From contig JAUHXC010000004.1 in assembly GCA_030427205.1 (NCBI GenBank), positions 248,001-312,000 of the forward strand: a stretch of 64,000 nt of DNA. Reading direction: 5' to 3'. Positions within the stretch are counted from its first letter, which is position 1. Every line of letters starts with the position of its first letter. The position numbers and the translations under genes are program-made. Source of the stretch: a bacterium. GTDB taxonomy: Bacteria > Myxococcota_A > Bradymonadia > UBA7976 > UBA1532. Below the pieces are notes generated by a model that searched no databases, was not told the origin of the DNA, and was given only the letters and a program-made list of their open reading frames with translations. Shown piece after piece: positions 37,235 through 48,371 of the stretch.

Positions 37235-37936
37235 CTACCGCGGGGCCTTGGCGATCCCGATCACCCCGCAGGCGAGGCGCGCGCCCGCGGCGCCCATCGG
37301 CGGTCTGGCCTCGTCGTTGTGCTTCTCGTGCACGATCACCGAGCGACCGATGATGCTGAACGGCCCGTCGATGCGGGCCTTGTCGACGCGCACGTCGACC
37401 TTGGCCGAGCCGTTGGCGTCGGCGACGATCTCGCCGAGGTTGCCGGTGATGCGCTGGATGCCCGCCGGCGGGTTCTCCGAGCTGCCGGCGAAGTTGAAGT
37501 GGGTGCCGGCGGTCTTGCCGTCGGCGCCCGAGCAGTCGCCGAACTGATGGACGTGGAAGCCATGAGCGCCGGGGGTCAGCCCCTCGAGCTCGCCTTCGAC
37601 GCGGATGCCATCGTCGGTCATCGCAAAGGCCAGAGTGCCGGAGGCGTCATTGCCCGCGGTGGGCGCGAGCGTGACCATCAGCCGGCTGACGGCGATCGGC
37701 ACCTTGGCCCCGGGGTCCTCGAGCGGCGCGCCGCCGACTTTGACGGCGGTGATCCCGGTGACGGCCACCTCCGCGGGCACCCCGTCGTGCTCTTCGGGCA
37801 GCTCGTCGGCCGCGAGCTGCTTGCCGGCGTTCGCCGTGGACGCCTGGCGGTCCGCGCGCTCCTTGTCGACGTCGAAGCCGCAGCCGACGCACAGAGCGAG
37901 CGGCAGGGCGAGGGATGTGATGCTGATGAGACGCAT
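37235..37936 (-). CDS. Cu/Zn-superoxide-dismutase-fold lipoprotein lacking the zinc-only ligands
   Basis: A 233-residue lipoprotein (lipobox LCVGC, C19) with a SodC-type beta-barrel from ~residue 53. Copper ligands are conserved: H128 and H130 in AHGFHVHQFGDC, H146 in GTHFNFAG and H203 in SVIVHEKHND. The structural disulfide cysteines (C135, C223) and the RLACGVIG signature are present. At the spacing of the canonical zinc ligands, H71, H80 and D83 are replaced by E154, I163 and N166 (RITGNLGEI instead of RH-GDLGN). It should bind copper but probably not zinc, like the copper-only SODs described in fungi and some mycobacteria. It would act in the periplasm or at the cell surface. Confidence 0.9.
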   Translation of the reverse strand: MRLISITSLALPLALCVGCGFDVDKERADRQASTANAGKQLAADELPEEHDGVPAEVAVTGITAVKVGGAPLEDPGAKVPIAVSRLMVTLAPTAGNDASGTLAFAMTDDGIRVEGELEGLTPGAHGFHVHQFGDCSGADGKTAGTHFNFAGSSENPPAGIQRITGNLGEIVADANGSAKVDVRVDKARIDGPFSIIGRSVIVHEKHNDEARPPMGAAGARLACGVIGIAKAPR

Positions 37937-38096
37937 GTGCTGGGGCTCCTGGTTTGGGTGCCCGCCGTCATCGCAAAGGTCGTTCCAGCATCGGGGCGGC
38001 CGATCGGGCCGTCGGTCGGGGCAGGCGTCGTCGATCAGCGCCCGCGCCGGGGCAGATCTCCCCGTTCACCGGCTGGGCCTCAGTCAAACCTGCGAG

Positions 38097-38117
38097 CAGG
38101 TGCCGGGCATGTGGTGG
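38097..38117 (+). repeat. Dispersed repeat, last copy in the window
   Basis: CAGGTGC followed by CGGGCATGTGGTGG, ~160 bp upstream of the SodC-like start codon and ~80 bp past the stop of the ATP-grasp gene at 38198. No further copies were seen to the right. Confidence 0.8.
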
Positions 38118-38197
38118 GGGCCCTCGACATCCACCGTGCGACCCTCGGCGGTCAGCTCCGCAGCGCCGCGAAAAGCCGTCGAGGCGCGTCGCGCCGT

Positions 38198-39652
<1,455 letters not shown>

Positions 39653-39868
39653 GTTCTGCTCTCGGTGCCGCGTCGGGCGCGGTGCTCGATGAGAAGGCTG
39701 CTCGTGCCGCGCTGACGCGGCGGGCGGACGGTGCCATCAACCGCTCAGCCGGTCCAGGGGGATCGACACGCGGCGGCGGCGCGGCGCTATTTTCACCGCG
39801 CGCTCACGCCGCGCTTGCTCCGGAGACGGGCGATCCGTACATCGGAGGTCCTCGATTGGAGGTGCGCC
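39653..39868. promoter_or_regulatory. Divergent promoter region of the ATP-grasp/deacylase cluster
   Basis: These 216 bp separate the start codons of divergent genes and must carry both promoters. A GGAGG site precedes the plus-strand ATG at 39869 and GAGAG precedes the minus-strand ATG. I cannot identify -35/-10 boxes or operators. Confidence 0.4.
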
Positions 39869-40936
39869 ATGCACCCGATGCTGCCCGAGTTCCCCCAGGC
39901 CCGGCTGGTCGAAGCGCTCGATGTCGAGAGCCTGCCCGTCGGCGCGATCTCCCGCGTGCTCGTCGAAGTGGCCCACGACCCGCTCGGCGGCGCTCAGCGG
40001 CTGCCGGTGCTCGTGGCCCGCGGCAAGAAGCCGGGGCCCGTCTTCGGCATGACCGCGGCGCTGCACGGCGACGAGCTCAACGGCCTGCCGGTCATCCATC
40101 GGCTCTTCAAGCGGCTCGACATCAGCCGGCTCAAGGGCACGCTGGTGGCGGTGGCGGTGGTCAACCTGCCGGGCTTCGTCAACCGGACGCGCTTCCTGGC
40201 GGGGGTCGACCCCAACCACCAGTTCCCCGGTGATCCGCGCGGCAACCTGCCGCGGGTCTACGCCCACCGGCTGATGGATCGGGTGGTGCGCCACTTCGAC
40301 TACCTCGTCGACATGCACACCGCCAGCGTCGGCCGGGTCAACTCGCTGTACATCCGCGCCGACCTCAATACGCCGATGGCCGAGCGCATGGCCCGGCTGC
40401 AGCGGCCGCAGATCATCCTCGACGACCCGCCGAGCGACAAGACGCTGCGCGGCTGCGCCGACGAGCTGGGCATCCCGGCGATCACTGTCGAGATCGGCAA
40501 CCCGCAGCGCTTTCAGCCGGTCTTCGTCAAGCGGGCGGTGGCCGGCATGCGGGCGGTGCTCTCCGACGTGGGCATGCTGCCGCGGCGCCCCCTCGGCGCG
40601 CTGCCCGATCCCATCGTCTGCAGTCGCTCGTCGTGGCTGTATACCGACCACGGCGGGCTGCTCGAGGTCTTCCCGCGGGTGGTCGACCGGGTCGAGGAGG
40701 GCGAGCCCATCGCCCGCCTCACCAACGTCTTCGGCGACCTCGTGCGCGAGTACCGCGCGCCCTGGCCGGGGGTGATCATCGGCAAGAGCGTCGATCCGGT
40801 GGCCGAGACCGGCGCCCGGCTGGTGCATCTGGGCCAGATCACCGAAGATCCCGGCCTGCGCGGGCCGACGAGCGGCCCGCTGGCGATGCCCGGGCCGCGA
40901 GGGGCAGCGCCGCAGAATGACAAACCGCAAGCGTGA
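39869..40936 (+). CDS. Succinylglutamate desuccinylase/aspartoacylase family zinc deacylase
   Basis: A 355-residue M14-like zinc amidohydrolase. ATG 39869 follows TTGGAGG; the frame is open further upstream but without coding character. The zinc ligands are H66 and E69 in AALHGDELNG and H150 in DMHTA. The substrate segment DPNHQFPGD corresponds to the usual DLNR-FPG. The catalytic Glu is E208 in ITVEIGNP. A C-terminal beta-domain (GGLLEVFPRVVDRVEEGEPIA, WPGVIIGKSVDPV) is typical of the AstE/AspA-like subfamily. It hydrolyses an N-acyl amino acid or peptide; the flanking ATP-grasp ligases suggest the substrate is their product or precursor. Confidence 0.9.
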   Translation: MHPMLPEFPQARLVEALDVESLPVGAISRVLVEVAHDPLGGAQRLPVLVARGKKPGPVFGMTAALHGDELNGLPVIHRLFKRLDISRLKGTLVAVAVVNLPGFVNRTRFLAGVDPNHQFPGDPRGNLPRVYAHRLMDRVVRHFDYLVDMHTASVGRVNSLYIRADLNTPMAERMARLQRPQIILDDPPSDKTLRGCADELGIPAITVEIGNPQRFQPVFVKRAVAGMRAVLSDVGMLPRRPLGALPDPIVCSRSSWLYTDHGGLLEVFPRVVDRVEEGEPIARLTNVFGDLVREYRAPWPGVIIGKSVDPVAETGARLVHLGQITEDPGLRGPTSGPLAMPGPRGAAPQNDKPQA

Positions 40937-40942
40937 GGTGAC

Positions 40943-41947
40943 ATGGCCCGGATCGGATTCCTGCTCAACGGCGCGCACGACATGCGCCCCAGCCAGACCA
41001 CCGCGATGCTGGTGGCCCGCGCCGCCGCCCGCGGCCACGAGACGGTGGTCTTCGGGGTGGGGGACGTGGCCTTCGACGGGGCCCGGGTGGTGGCCCGGGC
41101 GTACACGGTGCCGACGCCCGACGCGGTCGACATCCCGGGCATCGGCCGCACGCTCGCGGCGCTGAAGGCCGTCGAGCCGCGGCCGCTGGCGCTCGATACC
41201 CTCGACGGCGTCCTGGTGCGCACCAGCCCGGGGCGTGACCCGGCGCGGGCCGAGGTACATCGGGTGGCGCTCGATCTGCTGCGCATGGTCGACGCCGAGG
41301 TGCTCAACCGGCCCGACGGGCTGGGCAAGGCGTCGAGCAAGCTGTACCTGAGCCACCTGCCGCCCGAGACCCGCCCCGAGACGGTGATCGGTGGGGCCGA
41401 CGTGCTGCGGGGCTATGTGCTCGGCCGGCGCGAGCGCTCGGTGCTCAAGCCGCTCGTCGGCACTCGCGGGCAGGACGTCTTCCTCGTCGACCCGAACCAG
41501 CGGGGCAACCTGAACCAGATCATCGACGTGCTGACCCGCAACGGGCCGGCGATGGCGCAGTCCTTCGTGCCCGAGGCGGTCAAGGGCGATACCCGGGTGC
41601 TGCTGCTCGACGGCGAACCGCTGGTGGTCGACGGCCACGCCGCGGCGGTGCGGCGCATCCCTGGCGCCGAGGACTTTCGCAGCAACGTGCACGTGGGCGC
41701 GACGCCGGCGCCGGGCGAGCTGACCCCCGCCGCCGAGCGGGTGGCGGCGGCGATCGGGCCGATCCTGCGGCGGGACGGGCTGTGGCTGGTGGGCATGGAT
41801 CTCATCGGCGATGTGATCGTCGAGCTCAACGTCTTCAGCACGGGCGGGCTGATGGACGCCGAGGCCAATACCGGCGCCGACTTCACCGGGCGGGTGCTCG
41901 ACGCGTTCGAGCAGCGCATGGCCGGGCGGGGTGAGCGGGCGCGCTGA
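40943..41947 (+). CDS. Glutathione-synthase/RimK-like ATP-grasp ligase
   Basis: A 334-residue protein starting 6 bp after the deacylase behind GAGGTG. It follows the glutathione-synthase layout: N-terminal Rossmann-like part (ARIGFLLNGAHDMRPSQTTAML), a central region VLNRPDGLGKASSKLYLSHLP, the ATP-binding lysine strand SVLKPLVGTRGQDVF, the DTRVLLLDGEPL strand and a C-terminal metal-binding DVIVELNVFSTGG. It probably adds an amino acid to a peptide or amine using ATP. The tight spacing means it is co-transcribed with the deacylase. Confidence 0.88.
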   Translation: MARIGFLLNGAHDMRPSQTTAMLVARAAARGHETVVFGVGDVAFDGARVVARAYTVPTPDAVDIPGIGRTLAALKAVEPRPLALDTLDGVLVRTSPGRDPARAEVHRVALDLLRMVDAEVLNRPDGLGKASSKLYLSHLPPETRPETVIGGADVLRGYVLGRRERSVLKPLVGTRGQDVFLVDPNQRGNLNQIIDVLTRNGPAMAQSFVPEAVKGDTRVLLLDGEPLVVDGHAAAVRRIPGAEDFRSNVHVGATPAPGELTPAAERVAAAIGPILRRDGLWLVGMDLIGDVIVELNVFSTGGLMDAEANTGADFTGRVLDAFEQRMAGRGERAR

Positions 41948-42002
41948 GCGCCGCGCGCGGTCGGTAGGCTGCTTTTCGCGGGCTACGGTCGGCGGTTCAC
42001 CG

Positions 42003-43415
42003 TCAGCTCGTCACGGTGATGCGCCGCCGCAGACCCACCAGGACCAGACCCAGCATGGCCACCCAGCCGGGGCCGCCGCTGCTGCCCACGCCGGTGGCGC
42101 TGCAGCCGCCGCCGTCCGCCGGGGCCTCCTGCTCGGCGGCGGGCAGCTCGCCGACCAGCGGGGTGTCGTCCTGCGCGTCGCCCGCCTCGGGCTCGGGGTC
42201 CACCGGCTCGACCGGCGTATCGGGGCGCTCGCCGGCCTCGGGGTCGGTATCGGCGCCGTCGTCGAACACGTCGTCGGCGGGCTCTTCGTCCGCGGGCGCC
42301 TCGTCGACCGCCTCGTCGTCGGCGGGCTGCTCGGGCGCGGGCTCTTCGTCGGGGGCATCGGCCGGCGCCTCGCCGCAGTCGATGTCGTGCTCGTCGCACC
42401 ACGGGTCGCAGATGTCGTCGCCGTAGAAGCCCTCTTCGGCGCAGACATCGGCGCTCGGCTCGCCGTCGTCGCCCCAGTCTTCGTCGCCCCACTCGCCTTC
42501 GTCCCACTCCTCGTCGCCCCAGCCTTCGTCACCCCAGTCGTCCTCGCCCCAATCACCGCCGCCGCCGAGATCGGGCGCCGGCGCGTTCGCCGCCGGGCCG
42601 CCGGCGACGACCTCGTCGATCCAGGCGTGATAGGCCGGCACCAGGGTGTAGATGCCGCGGTCGCCGCAGTCGACCGGCGCGTCGTTGGCGCCGCGCGAGG
42701 TGGCGCCGACCAGGTAGCTGCGCCCGCCGACGTCGAGGTAGGCCGGCCCGCCCGAGTCGCCGAAGCAGGTGTCGGCGTCATCGCCGCCGCCGGCCAGCAC
42801 CTCGTGGGCGCTCGAACGCACCACCGAGGTCTGCCCGATGTGCAGCACCCCGGCGGCGTCGCTGCGCAGGTCGTTGACTCCGTAGCCGCTGATCACCAGC
42901 GACGTGCCGCCGACCAGCTCGTCGAGCCGATCGGCGGGCAGGATCGGCGTCACCGGCAGGCCGTCGACGGGGCGGGCGAGCACCAGCACCGCGATGTCGT
43001 CGTCCTGGCCCAGGCTCGACGGATCGTCGCTCTGCGGGTTCTGGGCGAAGTTGGGGTGCACCGTGAAGCGGGCGATGTCGACCCGCTTGTTCTGCGGCAC
43101 CGCCCGGGCGTCGAGCACCCCGACGCCCACCTGCGCGTCGTCGGCCTGGATGAAGCCGGCCTGATCCGGGGTCATCAGGCAGTGGGCCGCGGTGATCACC
43201 ACCGTCGGCTGCACCAGCGTGCCGGTGCAGAAGAAGGCGCCGCTGCCGGGATCGATCAGCGCCAGGGTCGAGCGCATCTGGTCGGCGCGGGCGGGGGCCC
43301 CGTCGATGATCTGATGGTCCGACGAGGCGACCGGCGCGCCGGGTGGAGCCTCGACGGGGGCGCAGGCGGTGGAGAGCAGGGCGAGGCTGGCGGACAGACC
43401 GAGGGCGTGACGCAT
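42003..43415 (-). CDS. Secreted trypsin-like serine protease with acidic stalk and MYXO-CTERM-like anchor
   Basis: A 470-residue protein starting at ATG 43415 behind GGAGG. A signal peptide precedes IIDG at 36-39, which resembles a protease activation site. The chymotrypsin-fold catalytic triad is H78 (VVITAAHC), D140 (GQDDDIAVLVLA) and S221 (CFGDSGGPAY). After ~residue 285 comes a Gly/Asp/Glu/Trp repeat stalk (GEDDWGDEGWGDEEW-type), a Cys pair region and a Glu/Asp/Pro/Ala-rich linker. The C terminus has GGGCSATG, a hydrophobic helix (GWVAMLGLVLVGL) and RRR, a MYXO-CTERM-like sorting signal. It is predicted to be an active surface-tethered protease. Confidence 0.92.
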   Translation of the reverse strand: MRHALGLSASLALLSTACAPVEAPPGAPVASSDHQIIDGAPARADQMRSTLALIDPGSGAFFCTGTLVQPTVVITAAHCLMTPDQAGFIQADDAQVGVGVLDARAVPQNKRVDIARFTVHPNFAQNPQSDDPSSLGQDDDIAVLVLARPVDGLPVTPILPADRLDELVGGTSLVISGYGVNDLRSDAAGVLHIGQTSVVRSSAHEVLAGGGDDADTCFGDSGGPAYLDVGGRSYLVGATSRGANDAPVDCGDRGIYTLVPAYHAWIDEVVAGGPAANAPAPDLGGGGDWGEDDWGDEGWGDEEWDEGEWGDEDWGDDGEPSADVCAEEGFYGDDICDPWCDEHDIDCGEAPADAPDEEPAPEQPADDEAVDEAPADEEPADDVFDDGADTDPEAGERPDTPVEPVDPEPEAGDAQDDTPLVGELPAAEQEAPADGGGCSATGVGSSGGPGWVAMLGLVLVGLRRRITVTS

Positions 43416-43623
43416 GGCATCCTCCGGGATGGCATCTGAGTGATGGCGCGATGACTGTGACTGATGACTGGCGCCCGCCGCAGCGGGCATCTGTCTGGGT
43501 ATTGCGCCGTCTTCGGGCATCCGTCATCGGTCGGTGATTTTTTCTCGCATTTTTTTCGAGGGCGCTCGCGAGCGCTCGCCGAGCGGCCTATCGTGCGGGG
43601 GATCAGACCCCGAGGAGGCGGTG
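43416..43623. promoter_or_regulatory. Divergent promoter region with T-tracts and a perfect palindrome
   Basis: This lies between the protease gene and the kinase gene. It holds T-rich runs (GATTTTTTCTCGCATTTTTTTCG at ~43535-43557) and, at 43562-43575, the perfect palindrome GCGCTCG/CGAGCGC. The palindrome is 48 bp before the kinase start, a plausible operator position. Confidence 0.5.
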
Positions 43624-45441
<1,818 letters not shown>

Positions 45442-45445
45442 CCCG

Positions 45446-46711
45446 CTACGGCGCCCGCAACGGCACGCACGAGCCTTCGTGGCACTCGTCTCCCGCCGGG
45501 CAGCGCACGCCGATGCACGGGTCGGCGCCGGGCTGCAGGGCGGGCGGCAGGGCGGGCGGCGCCGGCGCAACGGTCTTGGGCGGCGCGATCGCTCGGTCGA
45601 AGCGCGCCGGCGCCCAGGTGCCCGATGCTTTCGCCGGGAAGACGAGCATCACGCCGGTCTGCCGCGGCCCCAGCGCCGCTCGTCGGCCGCTCGGCGACAG
45701 CGCGAAGGCGTCGAAGGCGTGGTCGGGCGCCGTGTGCCGCATCTGGATCGACGCCCCGTCCGCCGCGCGCACCGCGAAGAGCTGCTTGGCGCCCACCGCC
45801 CAGACCCGATCGGCGCCCTGCCAGACGACGCGCGAGATCCACGAGTCATCCAGCTCGGTCGCCCAGCGGGTCTGCAGGTCGGGCCAGCTCAGCAGCTCGA
45901 GGCCGCCGCCCCAATAGCCCACCGCCAGGGTGCGGCCGTCGGGCGAGAAGGCGAGGCTCTGCCCGTATTGCCAGTGTTTCTGGCCCTTGGCCGACCGCGG
46001 CGCGCGATGGCCGGCGAGCAGCTTCATGCTCGTGGTCTCGAAGACCGCCAGCGCCAGCCGGTCGCCGTTGCCGGCGACCACGATCTGGCCATCGGGCGAC
46101 CACGCGACGGCCTCCAGCCGGCCGAAGAGGCCATACGGGCGGGGCTGGGGGATCGGCGCCGACGCCTTGCCCGGGGCGGCTGGTCTGGCCGGGGCGGCCA
46201 GCTTGCCTGGGGGGGCGCTGGCCGGCCGCGGCAGATCGACCCGCTCGCGCTCGAACCAGCGGGCGATGCCGCCCTTCAGGTCGACGGCGACGATATCGCG
46301 CCCGTCCTTCGAGACCGCGATGTCGACGATCCAGGCCAGCGGCGGGCCGGGCAGGGTGGCCTGCAGCGCGCCGTCGGCTCGGGCGTGGATCCGTACGCGG
46401 CCGTCGTCGCAGCCCGTGAGCACCGCCGCCGCGCCGGGCAGCGCGCGGATGACCCGGGTCCGGTTGGGCATCGGCGCCTGCCAACCGACGCCCGGCCGGT
46501 CGATCTCGATCCGCCTCAGCGCGGTGTCCAGGCCGAGCAGCAGCGCGCCCTCGCCGTCGAAGTGCACGGTGTAGGCCATGTTCGGGGCGCCGGTCGCGAC
46601 GACCACGTCGCCGGCCCGCGCCCCGGGGATGGCCGAGGTCGGCGTCGATGGATTCTTCGCCGCGGCGCACAGCGGCAGCGACGCGACGATCAGGGGCAGC
46701 AGGCGGCGCAT
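45446..46711 (-). CDS. Exported WD40/beta-propeller-like protein
   Basis: A 421-residue protein starting at ATG 46711 behind GAGGGA, with a short signal peptide MRRLLPLIVASLPLCAAA. Repeating strands with sequence such as AWIVDIAVSKDGRDIVAVD, LEAVAWSPDGQIVVAGNGD, QSLAFSPDGRTLAVGYWGG and AFDAFALSPSGRRAALG are WD40/YVTN-like propeller blades. The C-terminal ~30 residues contain a Cys cluster (CIGVRCPAGDECHEGSC) like a small disulfide module. It is convergent with the kinase (4 bp) and last in a minus-strand run starting near 49.7 kb. It is probably a periplasmic or surface protein. Confidence 0.82.
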   Translation of the reverse strand: MRRLLPLIVASLPLCAAAKNPSTPTSAIPGARAGDVVVATGAPNMAYTVHFDGEGALLLGLDTALRRIEIDRPGVGWQAPMPNRTRVIRALPGAAAVLTGCDDGRVRIHARADGALQATLPGPPLAWIVDIAVSKDGRDIVAVDLKGGIARWFERERVDLPRPASAPPGKLAAPARPAAPGKASAPIPQPRPYGLFGRLEAVAWSPDGQIVVAGNGDRLALAVFETTSMKLLAGHRAPRSAKGQKHWQYGQSLAFSPDGRTLAVGYWGGGLELLSWPDLQTRWATELDDSWISRVVWQGADRVWAVGAKQLFAVRAADGASIQMRHTAPDHAFDAFALSPSGRRAALGPRQTGVMLVFPAKASGTWAPARFDRAIAPPKTVAPAPPALPPALQPGADPCIGVRCPAGDECHEGSCVPLRAP

Positions 46712-46803
46712 GGCATCCCTCGCGCTGGGGTTCGACCCCATGGTGCCGGCCGCCGCGTGCTGTGGCCAGCGCCAGCGGCGCGCTGGATGCCGAGGCTGCC
46801 CCC

Positions 46804-47562
46804 TCAGCCGACGATCGGCAGGGTCTGCGCGTCTCGGGCCGCCCGCTCGATGAGCCGGGCGCGCGCGTCGGCCGGCAGCCACTCGGCGCGATCGGCCGCG
46901 TCGACCAGCGCGAACGCGCGGCGGGCCATGGCGTCGGGCTCTACGGGGCGCGGTTCGTCGGTGAAGGGCGGGCCGATGTGGCGCTCGGCACGGGCCAGCG
47001 CGCGCTCGAGGCAGGCGTCGAAGATGTCGAGCACGCCCTCGCCGCCCAGGGGTTCGCACCACATCTCCCGCGCGCCCCACGGGTTGAGCAGCGGCGTGCG
47101 CAGCGCCCCGTCGACGAACGACTCGCCGCAGCACGCGCAGTACCGGCGATCGATCTGGCAGATCTGGGGGATGCGCTCGATGTCGTACTGCCAGAAGGAC
47201 AGCGCCCGGTTGAGCACGTCCTGGTACTCGACGAACTGCTCGAGCCAGTGGGTCACGCCGCGCACGGTGTGCACGATGCCGCTGACGTCGCGCAGCATGG
47301 CGCGCATCGGCGACTCGGGCAGGTCGACCGCCCGCGAGATCCCGAGCAGCTCGACGCAGACCCGACGTCCGCGGCAGGTGAGCCCGGCGGGCCGCAGCTC
47401 GCTCATCGAGACCGCCGTCATCAGCCGGATCGGATCGGTGGGTTCGCCGTCGCCGCGCGCCCTCACGATGCGCGCCGCGCAGCGCTCGAAGCCGGCCCAC
47501 GGGTGGCCGACATAGGCGATGCGCACGCGCAGCTCGCCGGTGATCGGGTCGAGCCGGGCCAC
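46804..47562 (-). CDS. Unknown protein, tandem paralogue B
   Basis: A 252-residue protein. The GTG at 47562 directly follows the stop of its paralogue (TGA G GTG), so it should be translated by coupling; the longer upstream frame overlaps that gene. It is clearly homologous along its whole length to the gene at 47564-48358. Shared elements are D-P-TGELRVRIAYVG at the N terminus, RAMLRDVSGIVH, YQDVLNRALSFWQYDIERIPQ, RYCACCGESFVDG, PLLNPWGAREMW and EPDAMARRAFALVDAAD. A CxxC pair could hold a metal with a third ligand elsewhere. No known family is recognised. Confidence 0.78.
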   Translation of the reverse strand: MARLDPITGELRVRIAYVGHPWAGFERCAARIVRARGDGEPTDPIRLMTAVSMSELRPAGLTCRGRRVCVELLGISRAVDLPESPMRAMLRDVSGIVHTVRGVTHWLEQFVEYQDVLNRALSFWQYDIERIPQICQIDRRYCACCGESFVDGALRTPLLNPWGAREMWCEPLGGEGVLDIFDACLERALARAERHIGPPFTDEPRPVEPDAMARRAFALVDAADRAEWLPADARARLIERAARDAQTLPIVG

Positions 47563-47563
47563 C

Positions 47564-48358
47564 TCAACCGCCCCCCGCGACGACTTCGCCGGCGTGCGTG
47601 CAGCGCGGCGGGACGAGGCTCTGCGCGTCGACCTGCGCCCGATCGAGCAGCCATTTGCGCTCGGCGACGGGCAGCAGCGCGCCCTGGCCCGCGCCGTCGA
47701 GCAGATCAAACGCGCGGCGGGCCATGGCGTCGGGCGCGACCGGCCGGGGATCGGCCAGCACCGGCGGCGCCACATACCGCGCGGCGCGGGCCAGCGCCGC
47801 GTCGAGGCACGCGTCGTACGCCTCGGCGATCCCCGCGCCCGACAGCGGGTCGCTCCACAGCTCGGCAGCGCCCCACGGGTTGAGCAGCGGGCTGATCAGG
47901 CTGTCGTGCACGAAGCGCTGCCCGCACTTTGAACAGTAGCGGCCGTTGATCTGGGTCACCTGCGGGATCTGCGCGCGATCGTATTGCCAGAAGGCCAGCG
48001 CCCGGTTGACGACGTCCTGGTACCACAGCGTCTGCTTCAGCTCGCCGACGACGCCGCGGGTGAGGTGGATGATGCCGCTGACGTCGCGCAGCATGATGCG
48101 CGCCGCCGAGTCGGGCTCGGGGGTCCGGTCGATCATGCCGACCAGCTCGATCTTGACCGGGCGCCCGCGGCAGCGCAGCCCGTCCGGGCGCAGCCATGCG
48201 ACGTAGAGGCCGTTGACCAGCCGGGCGGTCGAGCCGGGCCGGTACCCCGGGCGCCGGGCCCAGAGGGCCTTCACGCAGTCCTCGAACTGCGCCCAGGCGT
48301 GGCCGGCGTAGGCGATGCGCACGCACAGCTCGCCGGTGAAAGGGTCGATGCGGGCCAA
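47564..48358 (-). CDS. Unknown protein, tandem paralogue A
   Basis: A 264-residue protein starting MARIDPFTGELCVRIAYAGHAW and sharing all main blocks with the next gene (IMLRDVSGIIHLTRGV, YQDVVNRALAFWQYDRAQIPQ, RYCSKCGQRF, LLNPWGAAELW, DAMARRAFDLLDGAG). It has a YCSKCG CxxC element. The start lies 13 bp after the helical gene at 48372, so the three genes form an operon. The duplication is old enough that the two copies share perhaps half of their residues by eye. The function is unknown. Confidence 0.8.
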   Translation of the reverse strand: MARIDPFTGELCVRIAYAGHAWAQFEDCVKALWARRPGYRPGSTARLVNGLYVAWLRPDGLRCRGRPVKIELVGMIDRTPEPDSAARIMLRDVSGIIHLTRGVVGELKQTLWYQDVVNRALAFWQYDRAQIPQVTQINGRYCSKCGQRFVHDSLISPLLNPWGAAELWSDPLSGAGIAEAYDACLDAALARAARYVAPPVLADPRPVAPDAMARRAFDLLDGAGQGALLPVAERKWLLDRAQVDAQSLVPPRCTHAGEVVAGGG

Positions 48359-48371
48359 GTCTCGCCTCCCT

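Noticed and set aside
42460..42560. Trp/Asp/Glu/Gly repeat considered as a separate repeat element
   Set aside because: It is an in-frame acidic stalk of the trypsin-like protease and has no independent feature.
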